This document shows positions 26,750 to 36,256 of a stretch of DNA of 64,000 nt, piece after piece. This DNA comes from Burkholderia paludis. Lineage in GTDB: Bacteria > Pseudomonadota > Gammaproteobacteria > Burkholderiales > Burkholderiaceae. A model generated the notes under the pieces. It was not told the origin of the DNA, searched no databases, and saw nothing but the letters and a program-made list of their open reading frames with translations. The stretch covers positions 1-64,000 of the forward strand of contig NZ_JPGL01000038.1 in the NCBI RefSeq assembly GCF_000732615.1. Reading direction: 5' to 3'. Made by a program: the position numbers and the translations under genes. Within the stretch, counting starts at the first letter, position 1; the number at the start of each line of letters is the position of its first letter.

Positions 26750-27094
26750 TCAGTTCGCGCCGCGCGCCATCTCGTCGCGCCACCTGGCAGGGACGACGGC
26801 CAGCCATTCTCGCAGCAGCAGGTTTTTCACGGCGTCCGGACGGGCGGCCGACAGCCGCACCAGCACGATCGGCCAGCCGACGTAGTGATCCGTCACGTAA
26901 TACACGTCGGGTTCCGATTCGATCAGCCACGCGCGCTCGTCGGGGCCGACACCCTTCACGACGAGCGTGTCGCCGTCTTCCCGCAGCCGCGCGAGCATCT
27001 TGCCCCTCACCTTGAGTGCGGGCGTGCCGTACGACGTGCCCTCCTCGACGCCGCGCCACGCCAGTGCGATCTGCCGGACTTCGTCGAACGTCAT
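26750..27094 (-). CDS. MmcQ/YjbR-family protein
   Basis: A 114-aa protein of the MmcQ/YjbR family, which adopts a double-wing fold and is often described as DNA-binding, although the cellular function is not established. Characteristic segments are the N-terminal FDEVRQIALAWRGVEEGTSYGTPALKVRGKMLARL, the central ERAWLIESEPDVYYVTDHYVGWPIVLVRL and a C-terminal LLREWLAVVPARW. The length is normal. It stands between a gabP-type gene and an MFS gene on the same strand, with no obvious operon partner. Confidence 0.85.
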   Translation of the reverse strand: MTFDEVRQIALAWRGVEEGTSYGTPALKVRGKMLARLREDGDTLVVKGVGPDERAWLIESEPDVYYVTDHYVGWPIVLVRLSAARPDAVKNLLLREWLAVVPARWRDEMARGAN

Positions 27095-27176
27095 GGCGCC
27101 TCCCGACCGACCGCCGGCCAGTCACGATCCGGCCGCGGGCCGGAATCCGTCGCAACGCGCGCCGGGCGACTCACGC

Positions 27177-28493
27177 CTATCCGCGCGCCGTGCGTGCGGC
27201 CGTCGACGCGCGTCCCGTCGTCGCGACGATCGCGAATGCGATCGCATTCGCGGCGGCACTGGCCAGGATCGGCACGAGATAGCCGCCGCCCGCATCGTAG
27301 ATGAAGCCGGCCGCGGTCGGCCCGATCAGCGTGCCGAACGCGACGCTCGTATAAAGCACGCCGATGATCCCGCTCACGTTGCGACCGCCGAAGTAGTCCA
27401 TCACGACCGCCGGCAGCACGGCGACCCACCCGCCGTAGAACACGCCGAACACGAGCGCGAACGCGGCAAGCGTCGTGACGGTGCCGGCGCCCGCCCATCC
27501 GAGGAGCGCAACGGCCATGCCCGCGAACATCGCGAGCAGCGACGTGCGGCGGCCGAAGCGGTCGGCAAGGCCGCCGAGGAAGAAGCGTCCGGCCGTGCTG
27601 CCGACGCCGATCGCGCCGAGCAGCAGCACGGCCGACGACGACGCGACGCCATGATCGAGCGCGTACGGCACGAGATGCACGAACGGGACGAACACGCCGA
27701 ACGAGCACATCAGGCATGCGGCATAGAGGCTCGCGAACGGACGCGACGCGACCGCTTCGCGCACCGTCGCGCCAGCCGGCACCGACCCGGCAACCGACGC
27801 GCGCGCCGCCGCACCGGACGGCGAAGCCTCTCCGTCGCGCCCGGCGGCACTCGCCGCGCGGCCGTCGCCGGGCGCGTGCGCCGACGCTCCGTCCGGCAAC
27901 AGCCCGCGCCCGCGCGGATCGTTCTCGATCAGCAGCGACATGCCCGCGCCGATCGCGACCGCGATCACGGCCAGCGTGAAATAGGCGCCGCGCCAGCCGA
28001 CATGCGCGATCAGCGCGGACGCGAGCGGCGGCATCACCAGCGTGCCGACGCCGATCCCGGCGACCGCGAGCCCCGACGCGAAGCCGCGCCGGCGCACGAA
28101 CCAGCGCTGCACGGCGCCGACGGCCGGCACGTACGCGCAGCCGACGCCGAGACCGACGCCAAGACCGTACGCGACATAGACCTGCAGCAGCGTGTGCGCG
28201 GCGCCGGCGGCCGCGAGCCCGGCCGCCGTCAGCAGCATGCCGGCCACGGCAAGGCGCCGCGAGCCGAAACGATCGGCAAGCGGCCCGCTGACGATCCCGA
28301 AGCCGAAATACAGGAAGCCGGCGAGCGAAAACACGAGCGAGATCTGCCCGCGCGACGCGGAGAAATCCCGCTGCAGCGACTCGACGAACGCGCTGAACGT
28401 GTATGCGCTGCCGAATCCGACGAACGTGACGGCGAACGCGGCCGCAACCACGTACCAACCGTAAAAGAGGCGCGATGCGCCCGGGCGGTTCAT
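27177..28493 (-). CDS. MFS transporter (OFA/monocarboxylate type)
   Basis: A 438-aa major facilitator with 12 predicted helices. The opening FYGWYVVAAAFAVTFVGFGSAYTFSAFVESLQRDF and the loop PLADRFGSRR resemble the oxalate:formate antiporter / monocarboxylate-porter group; the second half repeats GGLADRFGRRTSL. A hydrophilic, Ala/Gly-rich central loop of about 55 residues joins the two halves. Start 28493 is used in preference to 28517, which adds eight residues. It is divergent from a GcvA-like LysR gene. The substrate is unknown but an organic acid is the best guess. Confidence 0.85.
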   Translation of the reverse strand: MNRPGASRLFYGWYVVAAAFAVTFVGFGSAYTFSAFVESLQRDFSASRGQISLVFSLAGFLYFGFGIVSGPLADRFGSRRLAVAGMLLTAAGLAAAGAAHTLLQVYVAYGLGVGLGVGCAYVPAVGAVQRWFVRRRGFASGLAVAGIGVGTLVMPPLASALIAHVGWRGAYFTLAVIAVAIGAGMSLLIENDPRGRGLLPDGASAHAPGDGRAASAAGRDGEASPSGAAARASVAGSVPAGATVREAVASRPFASLYAACLMCSFGVFVPFVHLVPYALDHGVASSSAVLLLGAIGVGSTAGRFFLGGLADRFGRRTSLLAMFAGMAVALLGWAGAGTVTTLAAFALVFGVFYGGWVAVLPAVVMDYFGGRNVSGIIGVLYTSVAFGTLIGPTAAGFIYDAGGGYLVPILASAAANAIAFAIVATTGRASTAARTARG

Positions 28494-28552
28494 GACGGTG
28501 CTCCTCTCAGGTCCCACCGGCCGCCGGGCGGCGTCCGGATTGCCTCATGGAT

Positions 28553-28565
28553 ATAGTTGAACTAT
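28553..28565. promoter_or_regulatory. Palindrome in the MFS/LysR spacer
   Basis: A perfect 13-bp palindrome (ATAGTT-G-AACTAT) lies in the AT-rich centre of the 194-bp spacer between the MFS gene and the LysR gene, 60 bp before the MFS start. Its symmetry and position suit a LysR recognition site. Confidence 0.5.
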
Positions 28566-28687
28566 GTTGATCGCATCTCGGCCGCCCGACGCAGCCGCGA
28601 AGCCTGCGATACGATTCGTCAACGGTACTCGCGCATACGCATCGTCTCAAACGATATTTCGTCGGACTTTCGCTTTAGAAAAACTGA

Positions 28688-29605
28688 ATGAATCGTTCCC
28701 GCCTGCCGCCGCTCAACGCGTTGCGCGCCTTCGAAGCGGCCGCCCGCCACCTGTCGGTGAAGGCCGCCGCCGAGGAGCTGTCGGTCACGCCCGGCGCGGT
28801 GAGCCAGATGATCCGCACGCTCGAGACGCATCTCGGCGTGCAGCTGTTCGCCCGCGTGAACCGCGGCATCCTGCTCACGGCCGCCGGCCGCGACTACCTG
28901 CCGCCGGTGCGCAACGCGTTCCGGCAGATCGCCGATGCGTCGCAGCGCGTGTCGGGCGCAGCTGACAGCGGCGTGCTGACGGTGAGCGTCACGCCGTTCT
29001 TTGCATCCGGGTGGCTCGTACCGCGCCTCGCGCTGTTCCGGCAGGCGTGCCCGGACGTCGACCTGCAGGTCGTCACGAGTCACGCGCTTGCGGATTTCTC
29101 GCGCGACGGCGTCGATGTCGCGATCCGTCACGGCCTCGGCCGCTACATCGGGCTGTGCAGCGAACGGCTGCTGACGGTGGAGATCGTCGCGCTCGCGTCG
29201 CCCGCACTCGTCGCGCGGCTCGGCATGCCGGCGACGCCCGCCGATCTGGTCGGCTGGCCGCAGTTGCACGACGCCGAGCGCAAGGGCTGGCACATCTGGT
29301 TCGGCGCGCAGCGGATCGACGATTTCGGCCCGCCGCGCGGGCCCGCGTTCGACGACTCGGGCCTGTTGCTGCAGGCGATCGCCGCCGGCCAGGGCGCCGG
29401 ACTGCTGCCGGCCGCGATGGTGCGCGGCGAACTGGCGAGCGGTCGGCTGGTGCAGCTCGCCGACGTCGCGTGGCTCGACGATTTCGCGTACTACCTCGTC
29501 TATCCGCCGCATCACGCGGAACGGCCGAAGGTCGCCGCGTTCCGCCGCTGGATCCTCGACGCCGCGCAGGCCGACGGCGCGGCGTCGATGTCCGGCGCGG
29601 CGTAA
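28688..29605 (+). CDS. LysR-family regulator, GcvA-like
   Basis: A 305-aa LysR protein of the GcvA group. The N-terminus RLPPLNALRAFEAAARHLSVKAAAEELSVTPGAVSQMIRTLE is the classical GcvA-type HTH at residues 5-46. The effector domain has GVLTVSVTPFFASGWLVPRL and VDVAIRHGLGRY. GcvA itself controls glycine cleavage; this copy lies divergent from an MFS transporter and more probably controls that gene. The ribosome-binding site is weak. Ligand unknown. Confidence 0.88.
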   Translation: MNRSRLPPLNALRAFEAAARHLSVKAAAEELSVTPGAVSQMIRTLETHLGVQLFARVNRGILLTAAGRDYLPPVRNAFRQIADASQRVSGAADSGVLTVSVTPFFASGWLVPRLALFRQACPDVDLQVVTSHALADFSRDGVDVAIRHGLGRYIGLCSERLLTVEIVALASPALVARLGMPATPADLVGWPQLHDAERKGWHIWFGAQRIDDFGPPRGPAFDDSGLLLQAIAAGQGAGLLPAAMVRGELASGRLVQLADVAWLDDFAYYLVYPPHHAERPKVAAFRRWILDAAQADGAASMSGAA

Positions 29606-29690
29606 CGTCGCCGCGCGGCGCACGCCACCGGCCGATCGGCTAACATGCGGCCCGGCACCGACAACAACAGACCGAGGACCGAGCAAGACC

Positions 29691-29999
29691 ATGCCCGCCC
29701 TGCTCCGCCGTGCGACGCGCATCGCGACCCTGTCCGCCGCGCTCGTCGTCGCCTGCGCCGCGCTGTCGCCTCCCGCGCATGCCTACCGTGCGCCGTCCGG
29801 CTACGGCAGCGAAACCGACCTGGATCGACACGATACGTATCGCAACCGCGACGGCGACCCCGTGCATGCGCCCGCGCATTCGAAATCGGGCCGTGTGCCC
29901 GACGGCGCGAGCGCGCGCTGTCGCGACGGCACGTACAGCTTCAGCCGCCACCGGCGCGGCACGTGCTCGGGGCACGGCGGCGTCGCCGCATGGCTGTGA
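29691..29999 (+). CDS. Secreted DUF3761-family protein
   Basis: A 102-aa exported protein. The first 31 residues are a signal peptide ending AHA-Y. The mature part holds the DUF3761 pattern: YRNRDGDPVHAPAHS, then ASARCRDGTYSFSRHRRGTCSGHGGVAAWL, with two cysteines that could form a disulfide in the periplasm. The function of the domain is unknown; related modules occur alone or appended to other secreted proteins. It stands alone between a LysR gene and ettA. Confidence 0.82.
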   Translation: MPALLRRATRIATLSAALVVACAALSPPAHAYRAPSGYGSETDLDRHDTYRNRDGDPVHAPAHSKSGRVPDGASARCRDGTYSFSRHRRGTCSGHGGVAAWL

Positions 30000-30186
30000 A
30001 CGCGGCGCGCCCGAATGCCCGCCGCGCGCCAGCGGCAGGCGGCGGCGAAGTACAATAGCCGCTCGCGCCGCCGGCATGCGGCGGCGCCGCCGCGCCGCGC
30101 ACGGCACGCTCCGTACCGAATCACCCGACGCCGCCACGCCCGCGCGCTGCGCGGCGGTCTCAACCACTTCTGACTTTCACACCCAA

Positions 30187-31854
<1,668 letters not shown>

Positions 31855-31932
31855 GCGGCGCAGGCACCCGGCGCCGCCGCCACGCGGGGCCGGACGCCGG
31901 GACATGCCGCTTCGGTCAGGAAGCGGCACGAC

Positions 31933-31960
31933 AAAAAAGCGGGCCTCGGCCCGCTTTTTT
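31933..31960. terminator. Terminator, ettA / HAD hydrolase
   Basis: Stem AAGCGGGCC / GGCCCGCTT (AAAAAAGCGGGCC...GGCCCGCTTTTTT) flanked by A6 and T6 runs between convergent genes; it should act in both directions. Confidence 0.94.
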
Positions 31961-31982
31961 CATTCAGGCGCCGCCTGCACGC

Positions 31983-32606
31983 CTAGGCGAGCGCGCCCAG
32001 TTCGCGCAGCCGCGCCTCGGTCGCCGCCGCGCTCGTGTGATGAATGCCGTGCCAGCCGAGCGCCGTCGCGGCCGCGGCGTTCTTCGCGTTGTCGTCGATG
32101 AACACGAGTTCGTGAGGCGCAATGCCCGGCAAGTGCGGATCGATCCGCGCGTGCATCTCGCGGTAGATCGCCGGATCGGGCTTCACGAGCTTCACGCGCC
32201 CCGACACGACGATGTCCCTGAACCGCCGCAGCACCGGGAAGTTGTCCCATGCATACGGAAAGGTTTGCGCGGACCAGTTCGTCAGCCCGAACAGCGGCAT
32301 CCCTTGCGCATCGAGCCGATCGACCAGCGCCGCGCCTTCGTCGAGCACCCCGCCGATCATCTCCTGCCAGCGGGCATAGAACGCGCGAATCAACGCCTCG
32401 TGCCCGGGATACTTCGCGACGAGTTCGGCCGTGCCTTCCTCGATCGTCTGCCCGCCGTCCTGGCGAATCACCCAGTCCATCGCGCAGACGTGCGTGAGAA
32501 ACCAGCGACGTTCGGTGTCGTCGGGGATCAATTCCCGGTAAAGGTACTCGGGACTCCAGTCGATCAGCACGCCGCCGAAATCGAACACCACGGCCTTGAT
32601 CGTCAT
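31983..32606 (-). CDS. HAD-family hydrolase (YihX-like)
   Basis: A 207-aa HAD-superfamily hydrolase. Motif I is VVFDFGGVLIDW with nucleophile Asp9; the second acid of the usual DxD is Gly, as in YihX and haloacid-dehalogenase-like members. Motif II is LTNWSAQT, motif III has Lys in KLVKPDPAIY, and motif IV is FIDDNAKNA. YihX dephosphorylates alpha-glucose-1-phosphate; the substrate here is not known. The start at 32606 overlaps the end of the upstream isochorismatase gene by 4 bp (ATGA), so the two are translationally coupled. Confidence 0.88.
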   Translation of the reverse strand: MTIKAVVFDFGGVLIDWSPEYLYRELIPDDTERRWFLTHVCAMDWVIRQDGGQTIEEGTAELVAKYPGHEALIRAFYARWQEMIGGVLDEGAALVDRLDAQGMPLFGLTNWSAQTFPYAWDNFPVLRRFRDIVVSGRVKLVKPDPAIYREMHARIDPHLPGIAPHELVFIDDNAKNAAAATALGWHGIHHTSAAATEARLRELGALA

Positions 32607-33154
32607 GCGAACTCCGTCGCAAGGACTTCCGCGAGCGCGCGCGGCGTCACCGGGTTGCCCGACAGCGAGTTGTTCTGCCAGATGAAATGGTGGTGCGCGA
32701 CGATCTGCGCGGCCGACAGGTGGGTGCGCTCGTTCGTCGTGTGCAGGTCGGACACGACGGTCGTCCGGTAGCCGAGCAGCGCCGCGCGGCGTGCGGCCGA
32801 ATCGACGCAGAACTCGGTCGCATAGCCGCAGATCAACACCGAACGGATGCCGTGGCGGTCGAGCTGCGCCGCGAGCGGCGTGTCGTGAAACGAGTCGCTC
32901 ACCTGCTTGCGCACGCGCCAGTCGTCGTTCCCGACGACGAGCCCCGCCTGCAGTTCCCAGCCCGGCGTGCCGGGTACGATGTTGTCGTCCGCATCGCCGT
33001 CGTGCTGCACGAAGCACACGGGCGCGCTCGCCGCGCGCGCCGCCGCCGTCAGCCGGTTGATACCCGACACGACCGCGTCGAGGCGGTAAGCGGGCTGCGC
33101 CCGCTCCACCAGCCCGCGCTGCATGTCGATCACGATCACTGCTGTGTCCGCCAT
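32603..33154 (-). CDS. Isochorismatase-family cysteine hydrolase
   Basis: A 183-aa cysteine hydrolase of the isochorismatase/nicotinamidase fold. The catalytic triad is visible: Asp10 in VIVIDMQRGLV, Lys83 in RVRKQVSDSFH and Cys116 in CGYATEFCVDSAARRA. It lacks the features of true isochorismatase and is more like the general amidohydrolases annotated from this family. The substrate is unknown. It overlaps the HAD gene by 4 bp and lies 55 bp downstream of the pepP-like gene. Confidence 0.86.
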   Translation of the reverse strand: MADTAVIVIDMQRGLVERAQPAYRLDAVVSGINRLTAAARAASAPVCFVQHDGDADDNIVPGTPGWELQAGLVVGNDDWRVRKQVSDSFHDTPLAAQLDRHGIRSVLICGYATEFCVDSAARRAALLGYRTTVVSDLHTTNERTHLSAAQIVAHHHFIWQNNSLSGNPVTPRALAEVLATEFA

Positions 33155-33209
33155 CGGTTGCCCTCGCTGTTGTTGTCCGGCCGGCGCCCGGCCGCTTCCA
33201 GGTGCTGCT

Positions 33210-35024
33210 TCAGATCGGCTGCGTGCGCGCGTCGAGCCACGCTTTGGCGTCGCCGTCCAGATGCCGGCCGACGCGCTCGCGCACCGTCGCATGATAGGTG
33301 TTCAGCCACGCGCGCTCGTCGTCGTGCAACATTTCGATCAGCACGCAGCGGGTGTCGATCGGGCACAGCGTCAGCGTCTCGAACGCGAGGAAATCGCCGA
33401 ACTCGGTCTGCCCGGCCGCGCGGTTCACGACCAGGTTCTCGATCCGCACGCCCCACTGGCCGGGGCGGTACACGCCCGGCTCGATCGACGTGATCATGCC
33501 CTCTTCCATCGCCGTGTACGGCTCGGCCGGCGCGTAATGCGAGATCACCTGCGGGCCTTCGTGCACGTTCAGGAAGTAGCCGACGCCATGCCCCGTGCCG
33601 TGGCCGTAGTCGAGCCCGGCTGCCCACATCGGCGCGCGCGCGATCGCATCGAGCATCGGCGAGCGGATGCCGCGCGGAAAGCGTGCGCGCGACAGCGCCA
33701 TCATGGCTTTCAGCACGATCGTGAAATCGCGCCGCTGCAGATCGCTGACGGTGCCGACCGGCACGACGCGCGTGATGTCGGTCGTACCGCCGACGTATTG
33801 GCCCCCCGAATCGATCAGCAGCAGGCCGTCGCCGGCGATTGTCGCGTGCGACGCGGGCGTCGCGTGGTAGTGCGGCATCGCGCCGTTCGCGTTGAAGCCG
33901 GCGATCGTCGCGAAGCTCGGCGACACGTAGCCGGGGCGACGTGCGCGCGCGGCCGTGAGGCGCGCCTCGATCGTCAGCTCGGTGATCGTCTCGCGGTTCA
34001 CGGCCTGCTCGAACCACGCGAAGAATTCCGCGAGCGCGGCGCCATCGTGCTCCATCGTCACGCGCACATGCTCGATCTCGGCGGACGTCTTGCGCGACTT
34101 CGCGAACGTCGACGGATTCACGGCCTCGACAAGCTTCACGCCGGCCGGCACGGCTTCGAGCGTGCCGAACGTCACGCGGCGCGGGTCGACCAGCAGCGTC
34201 GCGCCGTCGGGCAGCGCCGCGAGCGACGCGCGCGCGGCGTCGTACGCACGGACGTCGACACCGTCCTGCGCGAGCGACGCGGCCAGCGCCGGCGACACCT
34301 TGCCGTCGGCGATGAACAGCGTCGCGCGATCGGCGCCGATCATTGCGTGCGCAACGAATACGGGGTTGAAGTTGACGTCGGCGCCGCGCAGGTTGAACAG
34401 CCATGCGAGGTCGTCCAGCGTCGATACGAAATGCCATTGCGCGCCCTGCGCGTGCATCGCGCGGCGCACCTCGGCCAGCTTGCTCGCGCGCGACGTGTCG
34501 GCCTGCGGCCCCGCGTGCTCGAACACGGCGTCGGCCGGCAACCCGGGCCGTTCGGGCCAGATCGCGTCGAGCAGGTCGAGATCGGTGCGCAGCGCGATGC
34601 CGCGCGCGCGCAGCGCGGCCGTCAGCCCGCGTGCGGCCGCGACGCCGAGCACGGCGCCGTCGACGCCGACCGTCGCGCCCGCCGCCACGTTCTGCGCGAG
34701 CCAGTCGACATGCGGTGCGCTCTGCTGCCCGCCCGTCATCTTCATCAGTTGCACGCCCGTGCCGGCCAGCTCGGCGTCGGCCTGCACCCAGTAGCGGCTG
34801 TCGACCCACAGCCCCGCGAAATCCGCGGTCACGACCAGCGTGCCGACCGAACCCGTGAAGCCGGACAGCCAGCGGCGGGCCTGCCAGCGCTCGGGCAGGT
34901 ACTCGGACAAATGGGGATCGGCGGACGGCACGAGGTAGGCGGCCAGACCCTCGCGGGCCATGGCGCCGCGCAGCAGCGCAAGGCGGGCGGGCACCGACGA
35001 GACTTCGGGGAGACGGGCATTCAT
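33210..35024 (-). CDS. Xaa-Pro aminopeptidase (M24B, APP1 type)
   Basis: A 604-aa M24B metallopeptidase of the long, three-domain APP1 type. Two creatinase N-domains occupy about 1-300, and the pita-bread catalytic domain the rest, with metal-binding segments LLIDSGGQYVGGTTDITR, YGHGTGHGVGYFLNVHEGPQ and EEGMITSIEPGVY. It removes N-terminal residues preceding proline. There is no signal peptide, so it is cytosolic. Start 35024 follows an AGGTGA ribosome site; an ATG six codons earlier is less likely. It begins 18 bp after a small membrane protein gene on the same strand. Confidence 0.92.
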   Translation of the reverse strand: MNARLPEVSSVPARLALLRGAMAREGLAAYLVPSADPHLSEYLPERWQARRWLSGFTGSVGTLVVTADFAGLWVDSRYWVQADAELAGTGVQLMKMTGGQQSAPHVDWLAQNVAAGATVGVDGAVLGVAAARGLTAALRARGIALRTDLDLLDAIWPERPGLPADAVFEHAGPQADTSRASKLAEVRRAMHAQGAQWHFVSTLDDLAWLFNLRGADVNFNPVFVAHAMIGADRATLFIADGKVSPALAASLAQDGVDVRAYDAARASLAALPDGATLLVDPRRVTFGTLEAVPAGVKLVEAVNPSTFAKSRKTSAEIEHVRVTMEHDGAALAEFFAWFEQAVNRETITELTIEARLTAARARRPGYVSPSFATIAGFNANGAMPHYHATPASHATIAGDGLLLIDSGGQYVGGTTDITRVVPVGTVSDLQRRDFTIVLKAMMALSRARFPRGIRSPMLDAIARAPMWAAGLDYGHGTGHGVGYFLNVHEGPQVISHYAPAEPYTAMEEGMITSIEPGVYRPGQWGVRIENLVVNRAAGQTEFGDFLAFETLTLCPIDTRCVLIEMLHDDERAWLNTYHATVRERVGRHLDGDAKAWLDARTQPI

Positions 35025-35042
35025 GATTTCACCTGAGGGCAT

Positions 35043-35297
35043 TCAGCGACGGGCCGACAGCGCGACCGTCACGGCTACGGCGACCAACGCGACGCCGGTG
35101 CAGACCGGCCATTCGAGCGTCTCGCCATCGTAAAACAGTCCCGAGAGATTGCCGGCCACGCGGGCGGCGGCCGCGCCTGCGATGCCGACGAGCACCGCGA
35201 CCCACCACGCCGGCCTGCCCGTGCGCCGCATCGGATGCAGCCACCGGCCGAGCAGCCCGACGGCCGCTCCCAGGACAAGGATTCCAAACCAGTTCAT
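35043..35297 (-). CDS. Small membrane protein, 84 aa
   Basis: A hydrophobic 84-aa protein with three predicted membrane segments: residues 3-19, about 31-49 and about 63-81, joined by a basic loop (RWLHPMRRTGRPAW). The layout recalls the GlsB/YeaQ transglycosylase-associated small proteins, but the match is not strong enough to assign. It is followed after 18 bp by the Xaa-Pro aminopeptidase gene on the same strand, so the two probably share a transcript. Function unknown. Confidence 0.65.
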   Translation of the reverse strand: MNWFGILVLGAAVGLLGRWLHPMRRTGRPAWWVAVLVGIAGAAAARVAGNLSGLFYDGETLEWPVCTGVALVAVAVTVALSARR

Positions 35298-35468
35298 TCG
35301 ACGCCCTCTATAAATTCAGATTCGTCCCATAGGCGTGAACGTTGCCAGCGGCTAGCATCGATTCATCCATCGAACCCGAGACCAGCCGGGTGCCGCGAAC
35401 GTTCGAGTGTAGGGGCCGACTCGACGTTATGGCAAGCGCGCACCGGCTCCCGTATTGAAGAAATTCTC

Positions 35469-36230
35469 ATGCGAATCGCTCTGATCGATCCGGAGGCGCG
35501 TCATGCCGCACTCCTGAACCGCCTGCTCTTCGCGGGCGGCCATGTGTGCCACGCGTTTGCGTCCAGCACGGCGTTCTTCGAATGGCTCGCCACCGATACC
35601 TGCGACATGCTGATCACCGGCAACTGGGCCGGCGACCAGCCGGCCGAGGAAGTCATTCCGCGCGCCCAAACGATCCTGCCCGGGCTGCCGGCCATCGCCG
35701 TGATGCAATTGCCGCGGGAAAGCGAAATCGTCTCGTGCCTGCACGCGGGTGCGGACGATTGCCTCGTGCGCCCCGTGAGCGGGCCCGAGTTGCTCGCCCG
35801 CGTCAACGCGCTGAGCCGGCGCGCCGGCGTGCGCCGGCCGCCGGCCCGCTCGCGCGAAATGTATGGCGAATACGCGTTCGATGCCACGCATGGCCTCGTG
35901 CGCTTCGGCGACGCCATCGTCTCGCTCACGCCGAAGGAGTTCCGCTTCGCGCAATTGCTGTTCGCGAACCTGTCGCGGCCGGTGTCGCGCGCCCATATCC
36001 TCGAAACGGTGTGGGCGCGCCGCCGCGACATGAAGTCGCGCACGCTCGATACCCACGCGTCCCGGCTGCGCAGCAAGCTGCAGTTGCTTCCACGGCGCGG
36101 CTACCGGCTGCTGCCGCTCTACGGCTACGGCTATCAGCTCGATCGCGTGCCGATCGAGCCCCCAAATTCCCGGCCTCGCGACGCTGATGCCCGGTATGCG
36201 GCGAGTGAGGAAATCGCTGAAACGCTATAA
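35469..36230 (+). CDS. OmpR-type response regulator with degenerate receiver
   Basis: A 253-aa protein with a receiver-like N-terminal domain (1-115) and an OmpR/PhoB winged-helix DNA-binding domain (about 135-228, SLTPKEFRFAQLLFANLSRPVSRAHILETVW ... LDTHASRLRSKL). The three residues needed for phosphotransfer are all replaced: the phospho-acceptor Asp is Gly51 (CDMLITGNW), the switch Thr/Ser is Gln80 (AVMQLPRE) and the conserved Lys is Arg101 (LVRPVSG). It therefore should not be controlled by a histidine kinase, and none is nearby. It ends 26 bp before hemA, on the same strand, with a likely hemA promoter over its stop codon. Targets unknown. Confidence 0.88.
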   Translation: MRIALIDPEARHAALLNRLLFAGGHVCHAFASSTAFFEWLATDTCDMLITGNWAGDQPAEEVIPRAQTILPGLPAIAVMQLPRESEIVSCLHAGADDCLVRPVSGPELLARVNALSRRAGVRRPPARSREMYGEYAFDATHGLVRFGDAIVSLTPKEFRFAQLLFANLSRPVSRAHILETVWARRRDMKSRTLDTHASRLRSKLQLLPRRGYRLLPLYGYGYQLDRVPIEPPNSRPRDADARYAASEEIAETL

Positions 36231-36251
36231 TATGGGGCTAAACGATAGCCC
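36226..36251 (+). promoter_or_regulatory. hemA promoter/leader hairpin
   Basis: TATAAT (36226-36231) overlaps the stop codon of the response-regulator gene and is a good -10 element, although no clear -35 is present. Directly after it is a perfect 6-bp hairpin, GGGCTA (36235-36240) and TAGCCC (36246-36251), ending 5 bases before the hemA ATG. No ordinary Shine-Dalgarno is seen between it and the start, so the hairpin may affect ribosome access. Confidence 0.5.
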
Positions 36252-36256
36252 TCGAT

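Noticed and set aside
29710..30186. In-frame extension of EttA upstream of 30187
   Set aside because: EttA is exactly 555 aa from 30187, and the upstream frame overlaps the DUF3761 gene in another frame.
33123..35036. 637-codon plus-strand frame
   Set aside because: Antisense to the Xaa-Pro aminopeptidase gene; Arg-rich shadow.
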